From NCBI GenBank assembly GCA_944322815.1, contig CALUQB010000017.1, positions 1 to 55,113 on the forward strand: a stretch of DNA of 55,113 nucleotides. Direction: 5' to 3'. This document shows positions 1 to 7,161 of this stretch, in pieces. Position 1 is the first letter of the stretch. Every line of letters starts with the position of its first letter. This DNA is from an uncultured Bacteroidales bacterium. GTDB lineage: Bacteria > Bacteroidota > Bacteroidia > Bacteroidales > UBA932. The notes beneath the pieces are model-generated. The model worked only from the letters and a program-made list of their open reading frames with translations, did no database searches and was not told the DNA's origin. Both the position numbers and the translations under genes were made by a program.

Positions 1-17
1 CTTCAGACGGTCAAATG

Positions 18-248
18 TCAGCATTGCCCATTCCTGTTGTCTGCATCATTTTTGTAACCGCCTTCCCCTTGACAAGTGACTATTTTCGTGTTCCGGCTTG
101 GAATGCGCGACCAATAGTCTTTCATAGCTTGACTGATGTGCTGCTTGTGGGTCTCTGACTTTGGCCGGTTCTTGTTAGCCATCGAGATTTTCTGCCGAGT
201 TTCGTCACTCAGCTCCCGGTACTGTCTTTTATATGTATAAGTCGTCAT
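18..248 (-). CDS. Small NUMOD3-like protein, function unknown
   Basis: Basic protein of 76 residues. Residues about 14-46 carry the pattern S-D-E-T-R-x-K-I-S followed by S-E-T-H-K-x-x-I-S-x-A-M. This resembles two copies of the NUMOD3 repeat, a short DNA-binding helix motif known from homing endonucleases, but no nuclease domain is attached. The neighbouring serine recombinase, on the same strand and 74 bases away, suggests that both belong to one mobile island. The frame is complete within the window (stop at 18-20). An accessory role in recombination or DNA binding is only a guess. The call rests on motif shape, not on a recognised full-length family. Confidence 0.55.
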   Translation of the reverse strand: MTTYTYKRQYRELSDETRQKISMANKNRPKSETHKQHISQAMKDYWSRIPSRNTKIVTCQGEGGYKNDADNRNGQC

Positions 249-321
249 AGTATAATTCAGGCTTTACTATGCCTGTCCTTATACTATATATAGTAGGACT
301 ACCAAAGAAAGTAAAGTGATT

Positions 322-972
322 CTACAACCTGAATGTCTTTTTTATCCGTTGTACCGTTGAGGCTGATACATTGCAGAGTTTAGCCGTGTTCCTGACCGAT
401 TGCCCCCTCTTGAGTGTCCTGATGACATTGGCATATTCTGCTTCAAGACTGTCTATGGTCTTTATGCTTCCCGGCTTTCTCCCCATCCTTACTCCTTTCT
501 GCTTCGCCAGCTCACGTCCTTGGGATAGCCTGAATACAATGTTTTCACGCTCCTTCTCGGCACAAAACGAAAGGCAGGAGATATAGATAGCCATGATACC
601 GTTTACCTTGTCACCGTCAAAGAGTGTCAGGCCCTCCTTTTGAAAGAATACGTTGATGCGGTTATCCACACAAAATTTTATAGTTTCAAGCACCTCCCAT
701 ATCTGCCGTCCGCATCTCGACAGTTCCGAAAACAGGATGATGTCAGTCTGCTGCTCCTTCGCGAAAGACAGGCACTCCATGAGTCCGGCTCTCTCCGAAT
801 TACGCTTGCCTCCACTGATATGTTCTTCGATGACTTTCTCGACCTCATACCCGTTGATGTCTGCATACTCTTTCAGGGCTTTCACCTGCCTTTCGGTGCT
901 CTGTCGTCCTTCCTGTGCTCCGGATGATGATACCCTCGCATAAATTATAGCCGTACTCATTGTCGTAGTCAA
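322..972 (-). CDS. Serine recombinase (resolvase/invertase family)
   Basis: Site-specific recombinase of 216 residues, the size of small resolvases and invertases. The N-terminal catalytic domain (residues about 7-150) begins with I-I-Y-A-R-V-S-S, where the serine after R-V is the nucleophile. It also has the conserved F-S-E-L-S-R-C-G-R block and the R-E-N-I-V-F-R-L-S-Q-G segment of the long helix. The C-terminus (about 160-216) has a G-R-K-P-G linker and a helix-turn-helix of the Hin type (S-V-R-N-T-A-K-L-C-N-V-S-A-S-T-V). The start at 972 gives MTTTMSTAII; an ATG four codons later (960) is equally possible. Such proteins resolve or invert DNA at short sites; no matching crossover site was identified here. 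It probably belongs to the accessory island at the left edge. Confidence 0.9.
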   Translation of the reverse strand: MTTTMSTAIIYARVSSSGAQEGRQSTERQVKALKEYADINGYEVEKVIEEHISGGKRNSERAGLMECLSFAKEQQTDIILFSELSRCGRQIWEVLETIKFCVDNRINVFFQKEGLTLFDGDKVNGIMAIYISCLSFCAEKERENIVFRLSQGRELAKQKGVRMGRKPGSIKTIDSLEAEYANVIRTLKRGQSVRNTAKLCNVSASTVQRIKKTFRL

Positions 973-1049
973 TTAAATCTTTGTATTAAACCGTCACGCT
1001 AAATCCAGCAATCTGTATTCAGAAAAATCAGGTCTGCCACCTGAATACA

Positions 1050-1379
1050 TTAGCAGACCTTGATAAGGCTCTGAATCTGACAGCTCCTCCACGCCCCTAT
1101 CTCCACATCGAAGAATGGTATGACCTTGATACTTGCCTTTGCGCCTCCGACCGTGTGGGCCTTGGCAAGTGACGGCATTGTTGTGCCGAATGCGTGGCGG
1201 ATGCTGCCGTCCTTCTTTGAAAACCAAAACTCAATAACTGAAGTCTGCATCCTCTTGCGGAGCTCATTGCCTTGAGCAAGCAGATAACCTGCGGCCATTG
1301 AGCTGCCCACCCTTTCAGCTATGATGCCTGCCCTGACCAAATCCTTTCCTTTCATTGCAATGATTGCCATATTTTCCAT
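1050..1379 (-). CDS. DUF2693-like SH3-fold protein
   Basis: Protein of 109 residues. The block F-W-F-S-K-K-D-G-S-I-R-H-A-F-G-T (about residues 51-66), followed by V-I-P-F-F-D-V-E-I-G-A-W-R-S near the end, matches my recollection of the DUF2693 family, small SH3-barrel proteins found mostly in Bacteroidetes plasmids and conjugative elements. Their function is unknown. It has no signal peptide or membrane segment. It is transcribed leftward from a divergent promoter region it shares with the next small gene. Several ATG codons lie near the N-terminus (residues 1, 4 and 9), so the exact start is uncertain. Confidence 0.65.
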   Translation of the reverse strand: MENMAIIAMKGKDLVRAGIIAERVGSSMAAGYLLAQGNELRKRMQTSVIEFWFSKKDGSIRHAFGTTMPSLAKAHTVGGAKASIKVIPFFDVEIGAWRSCQIQSLIKVC

Positions 1380-1422
1380 AACCCATTAGATTTATAGTTC
1401 AATTCTTATGTTTTTCCGAATA

Positions 1423-1454
1423 CAAATATATGACATTTATTTAATATATGCAAA
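1423..1454 (-). promoter_or_regulatory. Bacteroidetes-type promoter, leftward
   Basis: Read on the minus strand, TTTG (1451-1454) is followed after 20 bases by TATATTTG (1423-1430). This fits the Bacteroidetes sigma consensus TTTG-N19-TAnnTTTG. It would start RNA about 35 bases before the DUF2693-like gene. Confidence 0.6.
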
Positions 1455-1469
1455 TAATTTGTGACATAT

Positions 1470-1500
1470 TTTGAATATATGCCATAAATCCATATCTTTG
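1470..1500 (+). promoter_or_regulatory. Bacteroidetes-type promoter, rightward
   Basis: TTTG at 1470-1473, a spacer of exactly 19 bases, then TATCTTTG at 1493-1500. The ATG of the small gene is 18 bases further on, giving a very short 5' leader. Together with the leftward promoter it forms a divergent pair in an AT-rich spacer. Confidence 0.7.
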
Positions 1501-1517
1501 CCGGAAAACAGGAATAC

Positions 1518-1751
1518 ATGGCAGACAGAAAAATCATACACCTGAACCTCAACGGTCAGGACTACTATTTCGGCTCGCTTGCAGCCATATTCACCGAATT
1601 CACGAGAGAAGAAATTGGGGTCAGCTACGGTTCATTAAGAAATTACGGACTTTCACCGGAGCATCCATATATAAATGACAAGGTTGTTATAAAAGAGGGA
1701 ATACTGATAACTGCCAAAGGCGACCGAGGTAAATCCAAATCCGGCGTCTGA
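1518..1751 (+). CDS. Small protein of unknown function
   Basis: Complete frame of 77 residues beginning ATG-GCA-GAC just behind a strong promoter match. It opens with a beta-rich stretch (K-I-I-H-L-N-L-N-G-Q-D-Y-Y-F-G-S-L) and a middle segment F-T-R-E-E-I-G-V-S-Y-G-S-L-R-N-Y. The second segment hints at a small DNA-binding or adaptor fold, but I do not recognise a family. There is no signal peptide. It is convergent with the outer-membrane gene on its right, with a hairpin between them. The well-placed promoter is the main reason to call it a gene. Confidence 0.6.
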   Translation: MADRKIIHLNLNGQDYYFGSLAAIFTEFTREEIGVSYGSLRNYGLSPEHPYINDKVVIKEGILITAKGDRGKSKSGV

Positions 1752-1760
1752 AAAATAAAA

Positions 1761-1793
1761 GAGCCGGGTCTATATATCCGCTAGATCCAGCTC
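1761..1793. terminator. Hairpin between convergent genes
   Basis: GAGCCGGGTCT (1761-1771) pairs with AGATCCAGCTC (1783-1793), 11 positions including one mismatch and one G-U pair. An A-run lies on the left and a T-rich stretch on the right. It sits between the convergent small gene and the barrel gene and could end both transcripts. Confidence 0.5.
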
Positions 1794-1813
1794 TGTATTA
1801 TTTCGTCAATATG

Positions 1814-2659
1814 TCAGAACACATATCCCAATCCAACCCGGTAGCGGTCGAACGGATAGTCTCTAATACCATGCTCGAATGCTGCCGAGGGGCGGAAACG
1901 GCCTACCCTGAAGACGGTCTCAACCCTAAACACCATTGGTCTGTCGCCGTTGCGTTGCCAACCGGTGTAACCCTGCCATGCAGTCGAAACATCTGCAAGC
2001 CTTGTATTCAGTCCTATCTTAATCCCATACATATAGGCATCGTTCTGAGATGACTGCCCTGTCTGCCAACACAGGAAACCTCCGTTTACAGTAAAACTCA
2101 GAGACCGGAAGAAGCCAAGACCGAATTCCATAGACTTGGATATGGTCGCATCGAAGAAATATCCGGGGGCATCATAATATCGCGCATATTCCTCGCTGTC
2201 TCCGGATGCAGTCACTATTGCTGCCCTGACTATTATATCCGGTCTGATACGTGTCTGCCTCAACAAATGTATGTTCGTGGCTATATAGACAGTTCCTATC
2301 TCGTGACCATGAATTTTCTGCTTCTCCGAATGCTGCCACTCCAATGATTCGGGTGTGTTCGTATAGAACTCGACTACCGGCATCCACAGAGACAGGCTGA
2401 CCCGTTCCGAAAAGAGCGGGAGATTGAGTTCTGCCATTATCGTTTCTGTAACATCACCATAGAAACCATTACTGAAGTCAAAGGACAGTTCTGCACGAAG
2501 CCGGGAGATTGACATATCCCCCGGCATTTCCGGAACAGGCATTGCATTCGGCCCATAATACAACGGTGAGACTTTGCTGTCCGCATCTTGTGCTTGAATA
2601 TACGAACACGATATGCATAATAATGTAATGACGATTAATAAATATCGATTACTTATCAT
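1814..2659 (-). CDS. Outer-membrane beta-barrel protein, unknown substrate
   Basis: Protein of 281 residues with an N-terminal signal sequence (hydrophobic residues about 6-22, then A-Q-D). The body alternates short amphipathic strands (A-E-L-S-F-D-F, V-S-L-S-L-W-M-P-V-V-E-F) and ends in Y-R-V-G-L-G-Y-V-F. A terminal aromatic residue is typical of barrels assembled by the Bam complex. No plug or enzyme motif is visible, so transport or structure is inferred from shape only. It shares strand with a second barrel gene upstream, but a terminator-like hairpin separates them. The neighbouring recombinase suggests cargo of the left-hand island. Confidence 0.6.
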   Translation of the reverse strand: MISNRYLLIVITLLCISCSYIQAQDADSKVSPLYYGPNAMPVPEMPGDMSISRLRAELSFDFSNGFYGDVTETIMAELNLPLFSERVSLSLWMPVVEFYTNTPESLEWQHSEKQKIHGHEIGTVYIATNIHLLRQTRIRPDIIVRAAIVTASGDSEEYARYYDAPGYFFDATISKSMEFGLGFFRSLSFTVNGGFLCWQTGQSSQNDAYMYGIKIGLNTRLADVSTAWQGYTGWQRNGDRPMVFRVETVFRVGRFRPSAAFEHGIRDYPFDRYRVGLGYVF

Positions 2660-2674
2660 CGCACAATATAAAAG

Positions 2675-2707
2675 GAGAGTGACTCTGAATTCGCAGAATC
2701 AACTCTC
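2675..2707 (-). terminator. Terminator-like hairpin after the second barrel gene
   Basis: GAGAGT (2675-2680) pairs with ACTCTC (2702-2707), and an inner stem GACTCTG/CAGAATC with one mismatch lies between them. On the minus strand the hairpin is followed by CTTTTATATT, a T-rich tail. It lies 20 bases after the stop of the upstream barrel gene. Confidence 0.55.
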
Positions 2708-2727
2708 ACTATACTTTTTAGAGCAAT

Positions 2728-3399
2728 TTAGAACGCGTATCCAAGTTTCAAGTTTGCAGCTAATCCACCTCTTTTTCCTAAAACAAGTCCACCTCCTATA
2801 ATAGATTCATCATAATATGTTTCATATTGGCTTGAACCAAATCCAAGACTAAGATTAACACACTGAGAACCTTTGGTGCGAATGTCAAAACCAATACCAA
2901 ACAAGTATATTCCTCCTACATATTTAGAAAACTCAGCACCTAAATTGGTATATAAGTATGTACTGACTCTAGCCGGTCTAAAGTAATATCTCACATCTGC
3001 CACTATGGGAACATATACTTTATCGCTCCTCGAAATAGAATTTGAGCCATCATAATACGACACCGTAAAAGGAGTTGTCAAATCTATGCCAGCAACGCCA
3101 CCAACATACCAATGCTTGTTGAATCTGTACCCTGCAAAATAATGAAATCCATGTTTATTCACCGAAGTCTGTGCGCCAAAGGCGGCCACTACTCTAAAAG
3201 AATACTCTCCACCCATACGGAGACCAAGCATTGCAGCCTCCACCTCGGCCGAATACATCTCTCGTTTTTGATTTTTGTCCAATACTTTCTGAACTGCTGC
3301 ATCATCCGTTTTTTGATTTTTGTTTCTCGGCTCTGCAACACTGACTGTGAAACAGCCATATAGCAGGCAGCAAATCATCAATAACATTAATCGTTTCAT
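2728..3399 (-). CDS. Outer-membrane beta-barrel protein, porin-like
   Basis: Taking the ATG at 3399 gives 223 residues starting M-K-R-L-M-L-L-M-I-C-C-L-L-Y-G-C-F. This could be a lipoprotein signal (L-Y-G-C) or an ordinary signal peptide; the longer frame from 3462 would bury it. After a charged stretch (K-N-Q-K-T-D-D...K-N-Q-K-R-E) come barrel-like strands rich in G and Y, ending N-L-K-L-G-Y-A-F with a terminal Phe. The pattern H-Y-F-A-G-Y-R-F-N-K-H-W-Y-V-G-G-V-A-G-I-D is typical of small Bacteroidetes outer-membrane proteins. The gene is clearly more AT-rich than the housekeeping genes to the right, consistent with transfer. A promoter match lies about 290 bases upstream. Function unknown. 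Confidence 0.65.
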   Translation of the reverse strand: MKRLMLLMICCLLYGCFTVSVAEPRNKNQKTDDAAVQKVLDKNQKREMYSAEVEAAMLGLRMGGEYSFRVVAAFGAQTSVNKHGFHYFAGYRFNKHWYVGGVAGIDLTTPFTVSYYDGSNSISRSDKVYVPIVADVRYYFRPARVSTYLYTNLGAEFSKYVGGIYLFGIGFDIRTKGSQCVNLSLGFGSSQYETYYDESIIGGGLVLGKRGGLAANLKLGYAF

Positions 3400-3688
3400 T
3401 GATTGTTTAGTTGTGCATTGGCTCCTGATGCTGTTTATTATACGACAAAAGTGTGGAGCCAATCCCGTTTATTCTATGGAGGTTGTGGAAGAACCCGACT
3501 CGATAAACTGAAAATACTCCACACCCGTAGCACGATATGGAGTATCAGCCCCAGAACGGAGCATACAACATAACCAATGCACGAGCAAGGTGTATTCGCA
3601 ATCCCTGAGTCTTTGAAAACTTCCACATTTCCATAGAAGGATAAACGAAAACACTTTCGCTGATATGTCTGCCTGAAATCAGGCCCTA

Positions 3689-3718
3689 CAAAGGTAGCTA
3701 TTTTTTGTTTACATCAAA
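3689..3718 (-). promoter_or_regulatory. Bacteroidetes-type promoter, leftward
   Basis: On the minus strand TTTG (3715-3718), 18 bases, then TACCTTTG (3689-3696). Transcription would run toward the barrel gene that starts at 3399, leaving a leader of roughly 280 bases in which no gene was recognised. Confidence 0.6.
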
Positions 3719-4145
3719 CTAATTCAGTCATTTTATCAGGATGTGAGGCCCCGTTTACAAACTTGAATTCACTCTGAAATCATCATGGCAAACTGTTGTA
3801 TGTGTACTACGTCTTCTGTCAATACACGCAAAAATAGACGGATAACAGATGTTATCCTTTTGAGTCAAACCGGGGCGGAGAGAGGGAGTATACTGTACCA
3901 TACCAACGAGATAGCCCATGTATAGCCTCAACCGAAGTATCGCCGAAAATTCATAAATGAATTCAGTCGGATAATCTAACCTCGGAGCATAGATACCTTT
4001 TCGCAAAAAAGGACTCGGTTCAATGACACTGCGACTTGGAATCCGGATATCATGCCGCATCACAAGAAGCGTTTTGAAAACTCGACAACCCTTACGAATC
4101 CATCTATGACCGGGTTAGATAATTCGATTATCTGTCCTACCAAGC

Positions 4146-4173
4146 AGGACACTTCATTCGAGGTGTCCTTTTC
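4146..4173 (+). terminator. Rho-independent terminator-like hairpin
   Basis: AGGACAC (4146-4152) pairs perfectly with GTGTCCT (4163-4169), followed by TTTTCTTTT on the plus strand. No gene was recognised upstream on that strand, except a 55-codon frame from 4050 that I do not trust. Confidence 0.5.
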
Positions 4174-4261
4174 TTTTATGTCCATACCCCTCACAGAGCG
4201 CACTGCAAGGACGGTTTGAGCGAAGAAAGGGTTTATATTTTCGGTACGAGGACGCCTGGTT

Positions 4262-4906
4262 TTACAGGAACAGTCCGAAATTGGCCGAAAGGCTCTCGGA
4301 AGCAGATCTGAAGTCATCAAGTACCAGATCGGAATATGGGGCGACGGATTCGCGTGAATTTGTGGTCGCGAGAGCTATGACATGGCCGCCGGAATCGCGG
4401 CCGGCACGCAATCCGTTGAACGAATCCTCAAAAATATAAGCCTCGTCCGGAACAGCCCCGAAAACATCCATTCCCATCAGGTAACAGTCAGGAAACGGTT
4501 TGGAACGGGCGAAATCATCACCGGTCAGAATCCTGTCCACCATATCTGGAATTTCCGGCCTGGTCTTGTAGACCTGAGCCATCTTGTCCCTGTTTGAACT
4601 GGTCACTATTGCCGCAGGAAAATGATTTTCCTTCAGATACGACAGAAATTCGTATGCCCCGGGCACATAGCGGAATTTCATGCCTGCTTCGAAATCATAC
4701 AGCTTTTTGCGAACTTCTTCGCGTCTCACGAAATCATCCGGGAAACACCTTCGCAGAGACTGTGTTATCGTTTCGCCCTTGAGCTTTTCAGCCAGATGCG
4801 GGTCTCCGAGATATTCACTGCCGATACCGTCCCAGAACTCCGTATATTGTCCTTCAGTGTCGAAAATGACTCCGTCCAGATCGAAAAGAAATACTGCTTT
4901 TTTCAT
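4262..4906 (-). CDS. HAD-family phosphatase, beta-phosphoglucomutase-like
   Basis: Soluble enzyme of 214 residues. Motif I is F-L-F-D-L-D-G-V-I-F-D-T (about residues 6-17), with the nucleophile Asp and the general acid Asp two residues later. Motif II is the T-S-S after I-V, motif III the lysine in A-R-S-K-P-F-P-D, and motif IV the acidic I-F-E-D-S-F-N-G-L-R-A-G. A helical cap follows motif I, as in the phosphoglucomutase/phosphatase subgroup, and the length is usual for it. The family hydrolyses or isomerises phosphosugars and similar metabolites. The substrate cannot be told from sequence. It stands alone, with nothing functionally linked nearby. Confidence 0.88.
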   Translation of the reverse strand: MKKAVFLFDLDGVIFDTEGQYTEFWDGIGSEYLGDPHLAEKLKGETITQSLRRCFPDDFVRREEVRKKLYDFEAGMKFRYVPGAYEFLSYLKENHFPAAIVTSSNRDKMAQVYKTRPEIPDMVDRILTGDDFARSKPFPDCYLMGMDVFGAVPDEAYIFEDSFNGLRAGRDSGGHVIALATTNSRESVAPYSDLVLDDFRSASESLSANFGLFL

Positions 4907-5040
4907 TTTTGCTCCTGATTCCGGCGCAATTTACTAAAAATTCCCGACCGTCATTACTGAAAGCCCCTGAATGTAGCAATAAAGATATGGAAAAACCAAT
5001 GGACGGATGGAAAGTGAGCACCGGCCCTCCGTATAAATTT

Positions 5041-5075
5041 GAGGGGCGGCCGAAAACTTGTTTCAGTCGCCCCTC
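5041..5075 (-). terminator. Terminator of the rubrerythrin gene
   Basis: GAGGGGCG (5041-5048) pairs perfectly with CGCCCCTC (5068-5075). It lies 20 bases after the rubrerythrin stop codon. The minus-strand tail is AAATTTAT, not a clean U-run, so efficiency is uncertain. Confidence 0.6.
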
Positions 5076-5094
5076 TCATTCAGTTATGGGAAAC

Positions 5095-5649
5095 TTATTT
5101 TTTGAAATATCTGTTGTAAAGTCCCTGGAAACCGGCACCGTGACGGGCTTCGTCCTTGCACATCTCATGAACGGTATCATGGATGGCATCGAGATTGTGG
5201 GCCTTCGCGAGTTTTGCGATGCGGAGCTTGTCTTCGCATGCGCCTGCTTCAGCTTCCATTCTCTTCTTCACGTTGGTTTCGGTATCCCATACCACTTCAC
5301 CGAGCAGCTCTGCGAATCTGGCAGCATGGTCAGCCTCTTCGTAAGCATATCTCTTGAATGCCTCGGCTATTTCCGGATAGCCTTCCCTGTCTGCCTGGCG
5401 GCTCATGGCGATGTACATGCCTACCTCAGTGCATTCGCCTGCGAAATGATCCTTCAATCCCTGGAGTATTTCAGGGTCAATATCCTTCGCTACGCCAAGC
5501 CTGTGTTCGTCAGCCCATGTGATTTCGCCTTCCGACTCTGTGACTTCTACGAATTTATCTGATTTTGCATGACATACAGGGCACTCTGCAGGTGCACTGT
5601 CTCCCTCGTGGATGTATCCGCATACGAGGCATCTGAATTTCTTTTTCAT
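5095..5649 (-). CDS. Reverse rubrerythrin (rubredoxin domain first)
   Basis: Protein of 184 residues. The rubredoxin-like iron site comes first: C-L-V-C-G-Y near residue 7 and C-P-V-C-H near residue 24. A four-helix diiron ferritin-like domain follows with [16 protein letters not shown] and [11 protein letters not shown]. In classical rubrerythrin the order is the other way round. The family reduces hydrogen peroxide with electrons from NADH-linked partners and protects anaerobes from oxygen. No reductase is adjacent. The gene stands alone, with a textbook promoter about 80 bases upstream and a strong hairpin downstream, so it is probably monocistronic. Confidence 0.92.
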   Translation of the reverse strand: MKKKFRCLVCGYIHEGDSAPAECPVCHAKSDKFVEVTESEGEITWADEHRLGVAKDIDPEILQGLKDHFAGECTEVGMYIAMSRQADREGYPEIAEAFKRYAYEEADHAARFAELLGEVVWDTETNVKKRMEAEAGACEDKLRIAKLAKAHNLDAIHDTVHEMCKDEARHGAGFQGLYNRYFKK

Positions 5650-5729
5650 ATCAATTATCCTTTAAAATTGTTGTTTGCAATCGTCTTTTCCAGTCGGCTA
5701 AAATTGAATAATTCAAAATTAGACCTTTG

Positions 5730-5760
5730 CAAAGGTAGTCTTTTTCCGTCAATCTCCAAA
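5730..5760 (-). promoter_or_regulatory. Promoter of the rubrerythrin gene
   Basis: On the minus strand TTTG (5757-5760), exactly 19 bases, then TACCTTTG (5730-5737), the full Bacteroidetes consensus. The predicted leader is about 75 bases. Confidence 0.75.
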
Positions 5761-5820
5761 TTTTTTTTATGAAAAACACGAAAAAGACATAAAAGAGGAA
5801 AAAACGGAAAACGGAATTCT

Positions 5821-7011
5821 TTAATTGTATGTCTGCTCATAATAGACCGGACGGATACTCTTGCCAAGCCATTGATCGGAATTGTCAGACATCGACGTAT
5901 TGTCATCGGTAAATAAAAGACTGAAATAGCGCATTCCAAACAGACTGTCCTCTCTTGTCTTTGTCCAGTACCACCCTGCGTTTTCAAGCCAGCGTCTGCT
6001 TTCGCCCTCGCGATAACCTCCTGCAGGGAGGAAAATGGAATTCCCGTTAGGACCTGTCACACGATACCCGTGAGTTCCCGTAACCTGCGTCCATTCCCAC
6101 GTGCACTTGTCTATAAGTTCTTCCATCTGGCCGCGTGTCGGTGTATGCCAGTTGGTGCCCCATTTGGCCATGGCCAGGTCAGTGAAGATGACCGTGCCTG
6201 GTGCGCCTGTCAGCGGATAGTCACCGGGATCTTCGGAATGAAGCTTTCCCGTCGGGTCACCCCAGCCGTAGAAACCTCCGTACCTCTCCGGCTTGTCCGC
6301 ACCGATATTCCACGGGGCCCATTTGACTGAAAGACCGAGGTCTACCGCTTCTTCTGCCGCAGGAACCTTGCCGAAGTAGTCTTCCCATGCCACTTTTTCG
6401 CTCTTGTATGCTATGGGACGTATGGGGCTTGAACATATGGTGCTGTATGATTCCCTGGTTCCGCTGTAGAAGCGCCATTTGCCGCTCATACTGCCAGGGC
6501 CCTGGTAAATGTAGAATCCGACGGAGTTCACATACGCCTTGTCACCCAGATAGGATTGTCCTGCCAAAGGCAGGTATATGCAGTTCCCGTTAGGGCCGGT
6601 GACACGCATGACTTTGGTCATTCCGTCACCTGCATACATTTCTTCAAATGTGCAATGATCGTAAAGTTCCTGCACGTGCTCCCATGACGGTATGATCCAG
6701 TAGTTGCGTTCAGTAGACCTGGTCACATGGTTGCGCAGATTGCTTAATGAGGTCATATCCATGCCTTCCGAACCGACATAGTCTCCTGCAGCATACGGAT
6801 TGTCTGCACCTACGTTTCTGTCAGCCCAGTATACGCTGAGGCCTATATCCACCAGGCGCAGTGTGTCCCCGTAGCCTTCCGTACCCCCTGTCTGTCCTGC
6901 TACCGGCCCGCCGCCAGGCATGTCATACCGGGAGCATGATACCATCGCGGTACCGGCTGCCATCATGATACAAAATACCGGAACGGCCAGAATGTCATAT
7001 AAAGCTCTCAT
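5821..7011 (-). CDS. Surface lipoprotein with two FISUMP-like repeats
   Basis: Protein of 396 residues. The signal ends A-M-V-S-C-S, a lipobox with the cysteine at about residue 26. Two repeats follow, each starting with the pattern D-[IL]-G-L-S-V-x-W-A and then N-[IV]-G-A-D-x-P, at about residues 55 and 223. Both contain a W-x-x-P block and a V-T-G-P-N-G-N-x-I-[FY]-L-P block. This resembles the formylglycine-like/FISUMP paralogous domains that are common in Bacteroidales lipoproteins. Ligand and role are unknown; cell-surface location is inferred from the lipobox. It is transcribed away from the AddB-like gene. Confidence 0.75.
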   Translation of the reverse strand: MRALYDILAVPVFCIMMAAGTAMVSCSRYDMPGGGPVAGQTGGTEGYGDTLRLVDIGLSVYWADRNVGADNPYAAGDYVGSEGMDMTSLSNLRNHVTRSTERNYWIIPSWEHVQELYDHCTFEEMYAGDGMTKVMRVTGPNGNCIYLPLAGQSYLGDKAYVNSVGFYIYQGPGSMSGKWRFYSGTRESYSTICSSPIRPIAYKSEKVAWEDYFGKVPAAEEAVDLGLSVKWAPWNIGADKPERYGGFYGWGDPTGKLHSEDPGDYPLTGAPGTVIFTDLAMAKWGTNWHTPTRGQMEELIDKCTWEWTQVTGTHGYRVTGPNGNSIFLPAGGYREGESRRWLENAGWYWTKTREDSLFGMRYFSLLFTDDNTSMSDNSDQWLGKSIRPVYYEQTYN

Positions 7012-7161
7012 ACCCGTAAAATCTTAAAACATATTGCATTCTCCAGCAAAAATATGAAATTTATACGACAACAGGAAATGTCTGTATGCAATGCTCTGCA
7101 GATATATTATATTTGCAGGAAAGTGAACACCCGGCCCGGGACTGCCGGAGAGAAAACAGCC

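Larger units (their letters stand above)
3463..4261. other. 800-base stretch with no recognisable gene
   Basis: Only short frames are present (61-102 codons), with unconvincing composition and no recognised motif. What can be seen: a promoter match on the minus strand at 3689-3718, a small perfect hairpin AGATAAT-TCG-ATTATCT at 4117-4133, and a terminator-like hairpin at 4146-4173. It may mark the right junction of the accessory island, but no attachment-site repeat was found. Confidence 0.5.

Noticed and set aside
3755-4063. Open frame of 102 codons on the minus strand
   Set aside because: No recognisable motif, odd composition and no promoter or ribosome site; left as unassigned DNA.
4050-4217. 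55-codon frame on the plus strand that contains a terminator hairpin
   Set aside because: The hairpin lies inside the frame and the peptide has no recognisable features.
3463-4261. tRNA gene as island attachment site
   Set aside because: No T-loop consensus or cloverleaf could be found in this spacer or in the other large spacers.
7054-7161. 36-codon N-terminal extension of the AddB-like protein
   Set aside because: It contains a promoter-like box and has no family similarity; M-I-P-F-L at 7162 fits better.
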